A stretch of DNA of 64,000 bases from CAXBCP01 sp047638395 (lineage in GTDB: Bacteria > Pseudomonadota > Alphaproteobacteria > MPNO01 > UBA830): positions 1-64,000 of the forward strand of contig JBLIMV010000016.1 of assembly GCA_047638395.1 (NCBI GenBank). Direction: 5' to 3'. The translations under genes were made by a program, and so were the position numbers. Positions 25,932-34,292 of the stretch are shown here, one piece after another. Under the pieces are notes generated by a model that was not told the DNA's origin, did no database searches, and saw only the letters and a program-made list of their open reading frames with translations. How positions within the stretch are numbered: the first letter of the stretch is position 1; every line of letters begins with the position of its first letter.

Positions 25932-28247
25932 TCAGCCCTGCATCGCCCGCCAGACACGCTCCGGCGTCGCGGGCATCTCGATATGGGTGACGCCAAATTC
26001 TGCCAAGGCATCGATCACCGCATTGGTCACGGCGGGCAGCGCGCCGACCGCGCCTGCTTCGCCGGCGCCTTTGACCCCGAGCGGGTTGGTTTTCGTCGGG
26101 ATGCCGTTGCTTTTGACCTCAATCATCGGGAAATCGTCGGCCCGCGGAAGGCAGTAATCCATAAAGGAGGACGTGACGTTCTGGCCGCTCTCGGAATCGT
26201 AACGCATGTCTTCCATCAACGCCTGGCCGAGCCCCTGCCCGACCCCGCCATGGATCTGCCCTTTGAGCAGCATCGGGTTCATGACCGTGCCAACGTCGTC
26301 AACCACATTATAGCCGACCACGTCGACCACACCGGTCTCCCGGTCGATCTCGACCTCGACCACGTGACAGCCATTCGGATAGTTCTGCTCGGTCGCGGTG
26401 TAGACGGCCTGCGCGGTCAGTCCCGGTTCCATGCCTGCGGGCAGGCTGGCGGGACTGGCCGCCGCCTTTGCGACCTCGGTGATCGTCACCTGCCGATCCG
26501 TACCGGCAATGGCAAACACGCCCTCATGAAATTCAATGTCGTCTGCGGCCACCTCCATCAGATGGGCCGCGATCTCGGTCGCCTTGTCGATGATCTTGTC
26601 AGACGCCATTAGCAGCGCCGAACCGCCAATCGTTGCCGACCGCGACCCGCCGGTACCCTGACCGAACGGCACGATGTCGGTGTCACCCTGGCCGTAGTGG
26701 ACGTCATCGAAATCAAGCCCCAGACGGTCGCAGACCAATTGTTTGAACACAGTCTCGTGCCCCTGGCCATGATTGGTCGCGCCCGACAGGACCGTTGCCG
26801 TACCGGACCGGTCGAAACGGATTTCACCGCCTTCGAACCCGGCCGCCGCCGCGCGTTCGATGGTGTTGGACAGGCCTATCCCGCGCAGTTTGCCGCGCGA
26901 GAGAGCCTCCCGGCGGCGCTCTTCGAAACCGGTATAGTTCGCCATCTCCAGCGCCATATCCATGTTGTCCTCGAAGGCACCGCAATCGTATTCGAACGTC
27001 AGCCCGGTTTTGAACGGCATCGCATCTTCAGGGATCGTGTTCCGGCGGCGCAGGTCGACCGGGTTAATCCCCAGCTCAGCGGCCGCCAGATCGACAAGCC
27101 GTTCAATCACGAAGGCTGCTTCGGGCCGCCCAGCGCCACGATAGGGCCGGGTGATCGTGGTGTGGCTGAACACGGCGGTGACATCGACATGGATTGCCGG
27201 CGTCGTATAGACGCCCGCCAGCGTGCCGAGATTGATGGTCAGCGGCCCGCCCGCCGCCTGGGTTACATAGGCGCCGATATTGCCGATGGTCTTTACCCGC
27301 ATGCCAAGGAACCTGCCGTCCTTGTCGAGCGCAAGCTCGCCGGTCGTGACATTGTCGCGGCCCTGGGCGTCGGACTGAAATGCTTCCGTCCGATCCGACG
27401 TCCATTTGACCGGTCGGCCGGTCGCCTTCGATGCCCACAGCACCAGCACATTCTCGTTATAGATCGACGATTTCATGCCGTAGCTGCCGCCGACATCGCC
27501 GGACACCACGCGGATTTTACTTTCCGGCACACCGATCACCTTGGTCGCCAGGCTGGTGCGATACGGATTCGCATGCTGCAACGTGGTGTAGATCGTGTAA
27601 CGGTCTTCCCCGGCATCGTAATTGGCCAGCGTGGCGCGGGGCTCAATCGTCGCGGGGGCGACCCGGTTGATCACGAATTTCTTCGATATCACGTGATCGG
27701 CCGCCTCAAACGCGGCATCGGCTGCCGTCTTGTCGCCGACCAGATGCACAAACGCGATATTGTCTGCCGCATCGTCCCACACCAGCGGGGCGTCACCCGA
27801 AACTGCGCGCTCGGTATCGGTGCCGGCGGCCAGCGGCTCGTACTCAACCTCGATCAGCTCGGCCGCGTCCTGTGCCAGCACCCGGCTTTCTGCAACGACA
27901 AACGCGACACAGTCGCCGACGCAGCGCACCCGGTCCGAGACCAGCGCCGGAAATGGCGGCGCGTAGGCAGTGGACCCATCCCGCAATTTGCGCGGCGGAT
28001 CGCCCGGCACGTCGCCCCAGCCAAGGGCCTGCCAATCCGCCCCGGTAAACACCGCAACCACACCCGGCGCGGCCGCGGCCGCCGCGACATCGATCCCGTT
28101 TATCTTCGCATGCGCATGCGGAGAGCGCAGGACGTAGCCATGCGCCATGCCCGGCAGCACCCGATCATCCGCGTAACGTCCGCCACCCCTCAGCAAACGG
28201 GGATCTTCCGATCGCGGCACCGATTGTCCGAGCGCGTATTGTCCCAT
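25932..28247 (-). CDS. Molybdenum hydroxylase large subunit, orphan
   Basis: 771 aa CoxL/xanthine dehydrogenase-type catalytic subunit. Hammerhead domain GGRYADDRVLPGMAHGYVLRSPHAHA. Mo-pterin segments GGSYGMK, RPYRGAGRPEA (substrate-loop position) and the catalytic-Glu motif GVKGAGEAG near the C-terminus. The loop differs from CO dehydrogenase and from the two QYRAVGHP paralogues here, indicating a different substrate. No small or medium subunit is adjacent. The PhyH-type dioxygenase gene lies 23 bp upstream and is probably cotranscribed. Confidence 0.9.
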   Translation of the reverse strand: MGQYALGQSVPRSEDPRLLRGGGRYADDRVLPGMAHGYVLRSPHAHAKINGIDVAAAAAAPGVVAVFTGADWQALGWGDVPGDPPRKLRDGSTAYAPPFPALVSDRVRCVGDCVAFVVAESRVLAQDAAELIEVEYEPLAAGTDTERAVSGDAPLVWDDAADNIAFVHLVGDKTAADAAFEAADHVISKKFVINRVAPATIEPRATLANYDAGEDRYTIYTTLQHANPYRTSLATKVIGVPESKIRVVSGDVGGSYGMKSSIYNENVLVLWASKATGRPVKWTSDRTEAFQSDAQGRDNVTTGELALDKDGRFLGMRVKTIGNIGAYVTQAAGGPLTINLGTLAGVYTTPAIHVDVTAVFSHTTITRPYRGAGRPEAAFVIERLVDLAAAELGINPVDLRRRNTIPEDAMPFKTGLTFEYDCGAFEDNMDMALEMANYTGFEERRREALSRGKLRGIGLSNTIERAAAAGFEGGEIRFDRSGTATVLSGATNHGQGHETVFKQLVCDRLGLDFDDVHYGQGDTDIVPFGQGTGGSRSATIGGSALLMASDKIIDKATEIAAHLMEVAADDIEFHEGVFAIAGTDRQVTITEVAKAAASPASLPAGMEPGLTAQAVYTATEQNYPNGCHVVEVEIDRETGVVDVVGYNVVDDVGTVMNPMLLKGQIHGGVGQGLGQALMEDMRYDSESGQNVTSSFMDYCLPRADDFPMIEVKSNGIPTKTNPLGVKGAGEAGAVGALPAVTNAVIDALAEFGVTHIEMPATPERVWRAMQG

Positions 28248-28270
28248 GGTCTATTCCTGTGTTGGCGGTG

Positions 28271-29086
28271 TCAGGCGTCAGCTTCCTGCACATATTGCGG
28301 ATCGACGTAGCGGTCCGTGGCCGCGCGGACGTGATCGATGATGCCGGTATCGAAGCGACCCTGCGGTACCGGGTCTGTATCCCAGTGGCCGTATTCATCA
28401 ACGCCACGCACCAGGCAGGCAGTGCGCCGCCCGATGGTCGATTTTACATGGGTCGGGATATAGAAAACGCCTAGACCAATACGATCGCCCGCCGTGTCAT
28501 TCGCGTCGGAGCCATGCACGATACGTTCGTGATGGCAGGAAAACTGCCCCGCCTTCAGGGCCATGTAATCGAAATTGCTGTCGTCGATTTCGTTTATCGC
28601 CTGACCGCGGGCAAGCAGGTTCTTTTCATGGAATGTTTCTTCGTGGTTATAGGTTTTGCCGCGATGCGAGCCCGGGATAACCTTCATACAGCCCATATCC
28701 GGCGTCGCGTCGGTGAGCCCCAGCCAGACAGTCACCAGCTCATTCGGATCGAGACCGAAATAAGCGGAATCCTGATGCCATGAAACGTATGTGCCGTCGC
28801 GACTTTTCTTGATCCAGAAGCGCGAAGCGAAGGCCATGATATTGGGGCCGATCAGGTCTTCGACGACGTCCAGGATCCGCTTGTCGAATGTAATGTCATA
28901 GGATCGCTTGAAGCACAGATGACCCTTCATGCTGAGATCGCCCGCGGACATGTCCTGGGCCGCCTCGAACGCGTCTAGGTCATCGCGCATTGCTGCCGCC
29001 ATAGCGGCATCTATGCCATCGAGTGGCGCGAGATAGCCGTTATCGCGGTAAAACTGGATCTGGTCTTCGGTCAGAACCTTCGGCAT
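28271..29086 (-). CDS. Phytanoyl-CoA dioxygenase (PhyH) family protein
   Basis: 271 aa Fe(II)/2-oxoglutarate oxygenase. The iron facial triad is visible as H and D in WHQDSAYF and the distal H in RIVHGSDAN. The Arg in DRIGLGV probably holds 2-oxoglutarate. The N-terminus (LTEDQIQFYRDNGYLAPLDG) is the usual PhyH opening. It hydroxylates a small organic substrate, not identified. First gene of a likely operon with the Mo-hydroxylase. Confidence 0.88.
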   Translation of the reverse strand: MPKVLTEDQIQFYRDNGYLAPLDGIDAAMAAAMRDDLDAFEAAQDMSAGDLSMKGHLCFKRSYDITFDKRILDVVEDLIGPNIMAFASRFWIKKSRDGTYVSWHQDSAYFGLDPNELVTVWLGLTDATPDMGCMKVIPGSHRGKTYNHEETFHEKNLLARGQAINEIDDSNFDYMALKAGQFSCHHERIVHGSDANDTAGDRIGLGVFYIPTHVKSTIGRRTACLVRGVDEYGHWDTDPVPQGRFDTGIIDHVRAATDRYVDPQYVQEADA

Positions 29087-29158
29087 TGCACTTCCCCCTC
29101 ATCCGTCGGGGAAGTTTACGGCAGCAGCGGCAGAGAAGGCAACGGAGGACGATTGCGC

Positions 29159-29704
29159 CTAATGCGCCTTCGCTTTGGCCGGCGGTAACTCACCCGGCGG
29201 CGGGTAGCGCACGGCGCTGCGGGAATCGACCTCGGCTTCGACCTCAATCTCGACACCACCGGCAAATTCGAGCGTCACCGGCAGCACATCGCCGCGCTTC
29301 AGATCCGCGGTAAGGTCACGCAGTTCAATACCGACGACTCCGGGCTCGAATGTGTATTTTTCATGCGCTTCGACAGCGACCGGGCCGACCATGCTTGTCA
29401 TCAGAACCGCCCCCATCATCGAGAATTTCACGAGCTGGCTGAACGTCGCGACGTCCGCTGCGCCGCCACGAAGCCGGGCCGGCACATCACCCTTGTTTTC
29501 GATCGTCAGGAAAACGTGGGTTTTTTCACCCTTGCGCGCCGCCCGGGTCCAGACACCGCCAACGCGGATATCCTCAACCTTGGCCGGTGGCAGCTCGGGG
29601 CCTTTTTCTTTCTTGGCTGGTTTCCCGCCGGCAAAACTCGCCGAGGCCGAAAATGCCAGAAATGCAATGGTACTGATGGTTAACGCGGATTTACGAAGCT
29701 GCAC
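29159..29704 (-). CDS. PCu(A)C-like periplasmic copper chaperone
   Basis: 181 aa. The signal peptide is cleaved near AFA-like SASFAG. The mature part has DIRVGGVWTRAARKGEKTHVFLTIENKGD and a Met/His-containing segment (VKFSMMGAVLMTSM, HEKYTFEPGVVGIELRDL) that fits the PCuAC copper-binding fold, although the classical HM..M..HxM pattern is not fully intact. A GTG start is used, with GGGGAGG 8 nt upstream. Copper delivery to the periplasm is the family role; loss of some ligands makes this less certain. Confidence 0.72.
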   Translation of the reverse strand: MQLRKSALTISTIAFLAFSASASFAGGKPAKKEKGPELPPAKVEDIRVGGVWTRAARKGEKTHVFLTIENKGDVPARLRGGAADVATFSQLVKFSMMGAVLMTSMVGPVAVEAHEKYTFEPGVVGIELRDLTADLKRGDVLPVTLEFAGGVEIEVEAEVDSRSAVRYPPPGELPPAKAKAH

Positions 29705-29844
29705 CCTAATGCCTCCCCTGTCGTGTAGATGTCTACTATCAGGGACGGTTTTGCCATAAAGCGGTTTACAGGTGCCTAACCGCCGGCATTTTTTTGCGGC
29801 TTCATTTTATCAACTGAACGCAATGCCCCCGAGTTTCCCGTGTT

Positions 29845-30612
29845 TCAGTCCCGAAACTGCGGATCCAGGCTGTCTGCCAGCCTCAGGTACATCTGCCAGT
29901 CCTGTCCGCCGAACGGCTTGTTGCCCCGCCGGGCCGCCATCTGATCGTAGGTATGACGCGCGATTTCCGCCGCCAGTTCGCGTGGCTTCGCGTTCAGGGC
30001 CAGCAAACGCGTCTGCAATTCGCAGGCGGTCACAAGGCGTTGCATATAAGCGAATGCTTCGCCGATGGTCCGCCCGACCGTCAGAAGGCCGTGATTTTTC
30101 ATGATCAGCGCATGATTATCCTCGAGATCGGCCACGATCCGGGGGCCCTCTTCGTCGTCTTCCGCCAGTCCCTCGAATTCATGATAGGCGACCTCGCCAT
30201 ACAGGGCGCAGGCGCTCTGGTCGTAAAATCTGAGCCCGCCTTCGGTCGCCGACACGATGACACCGGCTTCCTGGTGGATGTGCAGAGAGCAAGCAAGTTC
30301 CGGTTTGGAGCGCAGGATGCAGCTATGGAAATTAAGGCCTGCCGGGCCCGGCGCTTTATCGGTTTCGGTAACAACCGTGCCGTCGACATTCACTTTCAAC
30401 AGCGATGACGCCGTTACCTCATGCCAGCCCGCGCCCAGGGGATTCATCAAGAAATGGTCAGGATCGTCCGGGATGCGCGCCGTTATGTGATTGCGCGCCG
30501 TCAGGTTCCAGCCCAGATGGTGCGCAACCCGGAATGCGGCCGCCAGTTCGATGCGGGCAGTACGTTCGCCCTCGCCTGTATCGGGGTGAAGCGTCGCGAC
30601 GGATCCGGTCAT
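29845..30612 (-). CDS. Class II aldolase/adducin family protein
   Basis: 255 aa. Zn-binding His residues are visible in SLHIHQEAG and in KNHGLLTVG, and the substrate loop in NFHSCILRSKPE. The family contains fuculose-phosphate aldolase-type enzymes and decarboxylases acting on hydroxy-acids. The start at 30612 (MTGSVATLHP) is where the conserved region begins; the longer frame from 30762 overlaps the Bug gene. It is downstream of a Bug receptor and a deacetylase-like gene, suggesting a catabolic operon. Confidence 0.83.
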   Translation of the reverse strand: MTGSVATLHPDTGEGERTARIELAAAFRVAHHLGWNLTARNHITARIPDDPDHFLMNPLGAGWHEVTASSLLKVNVDGTVVTETDKAPGPAGLNFHSCILRSKPELACSLHIHQEAGVIVSATEGGLRFYDQSACALYGEVAYHEFEGLAEDDEEGPRIVADLEDNHALIMKNHGLLTVGRTIGEAFAYMQRLVTACELQTRLLALNAKPRELAAEIARHTYDQMAARRGNKPFGGQDWQMYLRLADSLDPQFRD

Positions 30613-30688
30613 GAGCAAACTTTCATCAGGGGTCAAAATCAATTGGGCCGGGATCGATCTGACGTCCCCGGCCCATATCGGATAGCGC

Positions 30689-31738
30689 TTACTTTTTCTT
30701 CTTCGCCTTCTTCTTGCCGATACCGAGAATCTTCGACAGTGCCGCGGGTACAGCCGGGTCAACGTTGAAAGCAGCGTCGATCACCTTCTCGACATGCACC
30801 GCACCCCGCGAATTGATCGGCAGCCGCCGGGTTTCCGCATCCGCCAGCATGACGGGGTCTTTGAGCATCTTCGCAAATGCCGTCCGCAGTGCAGCCACCC
30901 GGTCGGCGGGAACGCCTGCGGGAATATAGAACGACTGCCCGATATCCAGACCAACGGCGAGAAGGTTGTACATCTTCGTGTTCAGATCACCTTTGATATG
31001 GTCCTGCATGCGCGGATAGGCAGCAACCTCCGGACGCGACGGCCCCATGGTGGCAATGAACTGTACCTTCTTGTCGCGGATCCAGTCCGGCTTCGCACCG
31101 GTATAGCCGGAATAGAAATTGAACCGGCCTTTCACTTCTTTCCGTTCCATGGCGAGGTTGATCGCACCGCCGCCCTTGTAGCCCCTGATAACATCGAACT
31201 TCGTGCCTGCCGCATAGTTCAGAAATGTCGGCATCTGAAAATTAAGCGAGCCCACCCCACTGGCGCCGACCACAAGTTTGGTGTTTTTGAGCTTATCCAA
31301 AGTATCGACCGGTGAATCATGCCATGAGGCAATCGTGTAGGTCCGCACCGTCAATGTGCCGAGCCAGTTGAACTTGCGGGGGTCGAACTTCACCTTGCGC
31401 AAAAGCGGCACGATGATCGACCCCGGATTGATCTCGGCAATGACAGTGCCGTCTTTTGGCGCTGCGTTCGCCATATAGCTCGCGGCCTTCACGCCCCCGG
31501 CGCCGGGCCGGTTCTGGGTGATGATCTCCGGGTTGCCGGGAATGTGGCGCCCGAGGTGGCGCGCCGCTATCTGGGCGTAGATGTGAAAGGTTCCCCCACT
31601 GCCCGATGGCACCACCATCGTCAGCGTTTTTCCGGCGTAAAAATCCGAAACGCTGTCTGCCTGTGCGGCAGTCGTGAGAGATAATGCAGTCAGTGCAGTG
31701 AGTACTGTCGTTCCAATAGTTACGAGACGTTGGTCCAT
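30689..31738 (-). CDS. Bug/TctC-type periplasmic substrate-binding protein
   Basis: 349 aa. The signal peptide is cleaved after AAQA. The mature region FYAGKTLTMVVPSGSGGTFHIYAQIAARHL and NRPGAGGVKAASYM are typical Bug-family ligand motifs. The Lys-rich C-terminal tail (GIGKKKAKKKK) is unusual. The start at 31738 has GGAGGG 6 nt upstream. No permease is adjacent. It shares a minus-strand operon with the aldolase and the deacetylase-like gene. Confidence 0.87.
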   Translation of the reverse strand: MDQRLVTIGTTVLTALTALSLTTAAQADSVSDFYAGKTLTMVVPSGSGGTFHIYAQIAARHLGRHIPGNPEIITQNRPGAGGVKAASYMANAAPKDGTVIAEINPGSIIVPLLRKVKFDPRKFNWLGTLTVRTYTIASWHDSPVDTLDKLKNTKLVVGASGVGSLNFQMPTFLNYAAGTKFDVIRGYKGGGAINLAMERKEVKGRFNFYSGYTGAKPDWIRDKKVQFIATMGPSRPEVAAYPRMQDHIKGDLNTKMYNLLAVGLDIGQSFYIPAGVPADRVAALRTAFAKMLKDPVMLADAETRRLPINSRGAVHVEKVIDAAFNVDPAVPAALSKILGIGKKKAKKKK

Positions 31739-31872
31739 CGTTCCCTCCAGAATTGATGTACCCGTGCTCGCCTTCTCGGCGATTTTCTCGCACGGCGACC
31801 CGTTATTGTTGCGCGAAAGATCCGGTCTTGTCACGTCGCAACGCACAGGAGGCAGCGCAGGAAGAGGATTTC

Positions 31873-32772
31873 TCAGCTTCCCGGCACGGTCCCCGCCGGC
31901 AGGGATGAGACATGACCGAAGATGTCGCGCGGCCGGGTAAACCAGATTCTATCGGCATCCGGATGATTGACGATGTGGGTCAGAATATCGCGCAACCCCG
32001 CCAGCCTGTATGGCTGGCCAACGACAAACGTGTGCAGGGCAAGACTGAAAACCAGCGGCTGGTTAACCGACTGGCGCATCTGCTCGTCGAAATGAGCGGT
32101 TACCATACCGGTAAAATCATCCGCCGTATGACGCCGCGACAGCTGCGCCGGGGAATCGTTGATCTCGATGTGATACGGGATCGATAGCAATTTTCCGGCT
32201 CGGGTACGCATCCAGAACGGCTGATCGTCGGCCGACCAGTCCATGATGTAGCGATAGCCGTTTTCGGCCAGCAGATCGGGCGTATGGGGGCTTTCTGAAA
32301 TCCACGGTCCCATCCAGCCGCCGGGGCCCTCGCCTTCGTGATCGCGGAAGGCACTTGTTGCCTGGGCGATCAACGCGCCTTCCTCTGCTTCCGAATAGGC
32401 GCCCTGCTCTTCCGAATTTGTCACGCCATGGCCGACGAACTCGTCACCGCGTTCGCGGATTTTTGCCGGTATCTGGGGCGCATAATCATAGATCGACGTA
32501 TTCATCAGATGGCACATCGGCAGCCCCATGGATTCGAACAGGTCGAAAACACGCCAGATACCCACGCGCAGACCGTAATCGCGCCACGAATAGTTTCTCA
32601 CGTCGGGCTGGGTGCCGGGATTGGTCGGCGTGTGGCCAAGCCCTTCGCCAAAACTGAAATGCTCAATATTAAGGCCGAAATAGACAGCGAGGCGCTTGCC
32701 TTCGGGCCAGTCGTAATCTGGCCGTTCCGTTATCGGTGAATAGTCGTATCGATTGTGCTGTTTTAGTTCCAC
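31873..32772 (-). CDS. Polysaccharide-deacetylase-like (PuuE-type) hydrolase
   Basis: 299 aa NodB-type TIM barrel. It most resembles the allantoinase/PuuE branch: VYFGLNIEHFSFGEG, EFVGHGVTNSEEQGAYSEAEE (His in the metal region), GWMGPWISESPHTPDLLAENGYRYIMDWSADDQPF and SIPYHIEINDSP. The usual Asp-Asp motif of chitin deacetylases is absent, so amide or ureide hydrolysis is likelier than chitin deacetylation. Upstream gene of the Bug/aldolase group and divergent from the Mo-hydroxylase operon at 32936. Confidence 0.8.
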   Translation of the reverse strand: MELKQHNRYDYSPITERPDYDWPEGKRLAVYFGLNIEHFSFGEGLGHTPTNPGTQPDVRNYSWRDYGLRVGIWRVFDLFESMGLPMCHLMNTSIYDYAPQIPAKIRERGDEFVGHGVTNSEEQGAYSEAEEGALIAQATSAFRDHEGEGPGGWMGPWISESPHTPDLLAENGYRYIMDWSADDQPFWMRTRAGKLLSIPYHIEINDSPAQLSRRHTADDFTGMVTAHFDEQMRQSVNQPLVFSLALHTFVVGQPYRLAGLRDILTHIVNHPDADRIWFTRPRDIFGHVSSLPAGTVPGS

Positions 32773-32935
32773 GTCGCGTGTCCTGCCGGTTTCCAGTTAT
32801 CACGGCGATTGTCTCACCCGATAGCCCTGCGGATCAAGGGACCGTCCATGCGTATTCGCCCCTTGAACTCCGTCGGGCGAGATGGGACATTTGGGCACCT
32901 AAACAAGATATAAAAACAGCCAGACAGGAGGGGCC

Positions 32936-33808
32936 GTGAAGGCGCCAAAATTTTCCTACACACGAGCGACGAGCGTGGAACATGCGCTTGAACTGCTCGA
33001 CAAGCACGGCGAAGACGGACGTATCCTCGCCGGTGGTCAAAGTCTTATGCCGACGCTCAACATGCGTCTGTCACAGCCGGAAATGCTGATCGACATCAAC
33101 GGGCTGGACGACCTGAAAGGCATCTCGCTCGACGGCGATACGGTGTGCATCGGCGCACTGACCCGCCATGTCGAAGTGATGAACTCTGACATCGTGGCCG
33201 AACATCTGCCGCTGATCGCCGAAGCGATGCCGCACGTGGCCCATGTCGCGATCCGCAACCGCGGGACCATTGGCGGCAGCGTGGCGCTGGCGGATCCGGC
33301 GGCCGAAATGCCGGCCTGTATCCTTGCCCTCGGTGCGACGCTGGTCGTACAGGGCTCTGCCGGTAAGCGTGAAATTCCGTCGGAGGAATTCTTTTTCGGA
33401 CTGTACGAGACCGCACGGGCCGAGAACGAGCTGCTCATCGAAATCCGTGTCCCGTCGCAGAAGGCCGACAAGGTGTCGGTGTTCCTCGAACTTGCGCGCC
33501 GTCATGGCGATTTCGCGATTGCCGGTATTGCCGCCTATGGCAGTGTGTCGGGAGATACCGTGAATGACATGCGGCTGGTATACTTCGCCAGCGAGGACAA
33601 GCCCACCATCGGCACGAACGCCATCGCAGCCCTCAACGGCAAGACCTGGTCGGACGAGACCAAGGAAGCTGTGAACACCGCGCTCGAGGCCGATCTTGAG
33701 CCGATGACCAACCTTCATGGTAGCGCTGCCATGAAGCTCCACCTGCAGAAAGTGCTGACGGGACGCGCCATGGATGCCGCTGTCGCCCGTGCAGGAGGCG
33801 CCTCATGA
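32936..33808 (+). CDS. Molybdenum hydroxylase medium (FAD) subunit
   Basis: 290 aa CoxM-type flavoprotein. The FAD-binding motifs AGGQSLMP (about 32-39) and TIGGSVALADPAAEMP (about 110-125) are intact. It transfers electrons from the 2Fe-2S subunit to an acceptor. It starts with GTG preceded by AGGAGGGG. Its stop overlaps the small-subunit start (ATGA), so all three subunits at 32936-36674 are coupled. Confidence 0.92.
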   Translation: MKAPKFSYTRATSVEHALELLDKHGEDGRILAGGQSLMPTLNMRLSQPEMLIDINGLDDLKGISLDGDTVCIGALTRHVEVMNSDIVAEHLPLIAEAMPHVAHVAIRNRGTIGGSVALADPAAEMPACILALGATLVVQGSAGKREIPSEEFFFGLYETARAENELLIEIRVPSQKADKVSVFLELARRHGDFAIAGIAAYGSVSGDTVNDMRLVYFASEDKPTIGTNAIAALNGKTWSDETKEAVNTALEADLEPMTNLHGSAAMKLHLQKVLTGRAMDAAVARAGGAS

Positions 33809-34287
33809 GCGAGGAAATGGTCACCGTCAACATGACGGTCAACGGCGAGAGCGTGACGAAGACGATCCCGGTGCGCACGCATCTGGTGGATTTCGTCCGT
33901 ACCGAGCTTGGCTTCACCGGATCGCATCTCGGCTGTGAACACGGCGTCTGCGGCGCATGTTCCGTCCGCGTGAATGGCGATGTCATCCGCGGTTGCCTGA
34001 TACTGGCGGCCCAGGCCGAAGGCGCCGAGGTTGTCACCATCGAAGGGCTGTCCGATACGGGCGAGATCTCCGACCTGCAGGACAAGTTCGTCGAACGCAA
34101 CGCGCTCCAGTGCGGGTTCTGCACACCGGGCATGCTGATGACCGCCGCCGAACTGCTGGCGCAGAAATCCGAGATGAGCCGCGAAGACATCCGCGAATTC
34201 ATGTCGGGCAATTACTGCCGCTGCACCGGCTATCACGCGATCGTCGATGCGATCGAGAGCGTCAATAACACGCGACTAAAAGGCTAA
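33805..34287 (+). CDS. Molybdenum hydroxylase small (2Fe-2S) subunit
   Basis: 160 aa CoxS-type. The plant-type cluster ligands are Cys44, 49, 52 and 64 (CEHGVCGAC...C), and the proximal cluster ligands are Cys103, 106, 138 and 140 (CGFC...CRC). Both clusters are complete. It overlaps the FAD subunit by four bases and ends 5 bp before the large subunit. It passes electrons from the Mo centre to the FAD subunit. Confidence 0.94.
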   Translation: MSEEMVTVNMTVNGESVTKTIPVRTHLVDFVRTELGFTGSHLGCEHGVCGACSVRVNGDVIRGCLILAAQAEGAEVVTIEGLSDTGEISDLQDKFVERNALQCGFCTPGMLMTAAELLAQKSEMSREDIREFMSGNYCRCTGYHAIVDAIESVNNTRLKG

Positions 34288-34292
34288 CACCC

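Noticed and set aside
26697..28310. 537-codon plus-strand ORF antisense to the Mo-hydroxylase at 25932-28247
   Set aside because: A GC-rich mirror frame; the minus-strand protein has full family motifs and the antisense frame does not.
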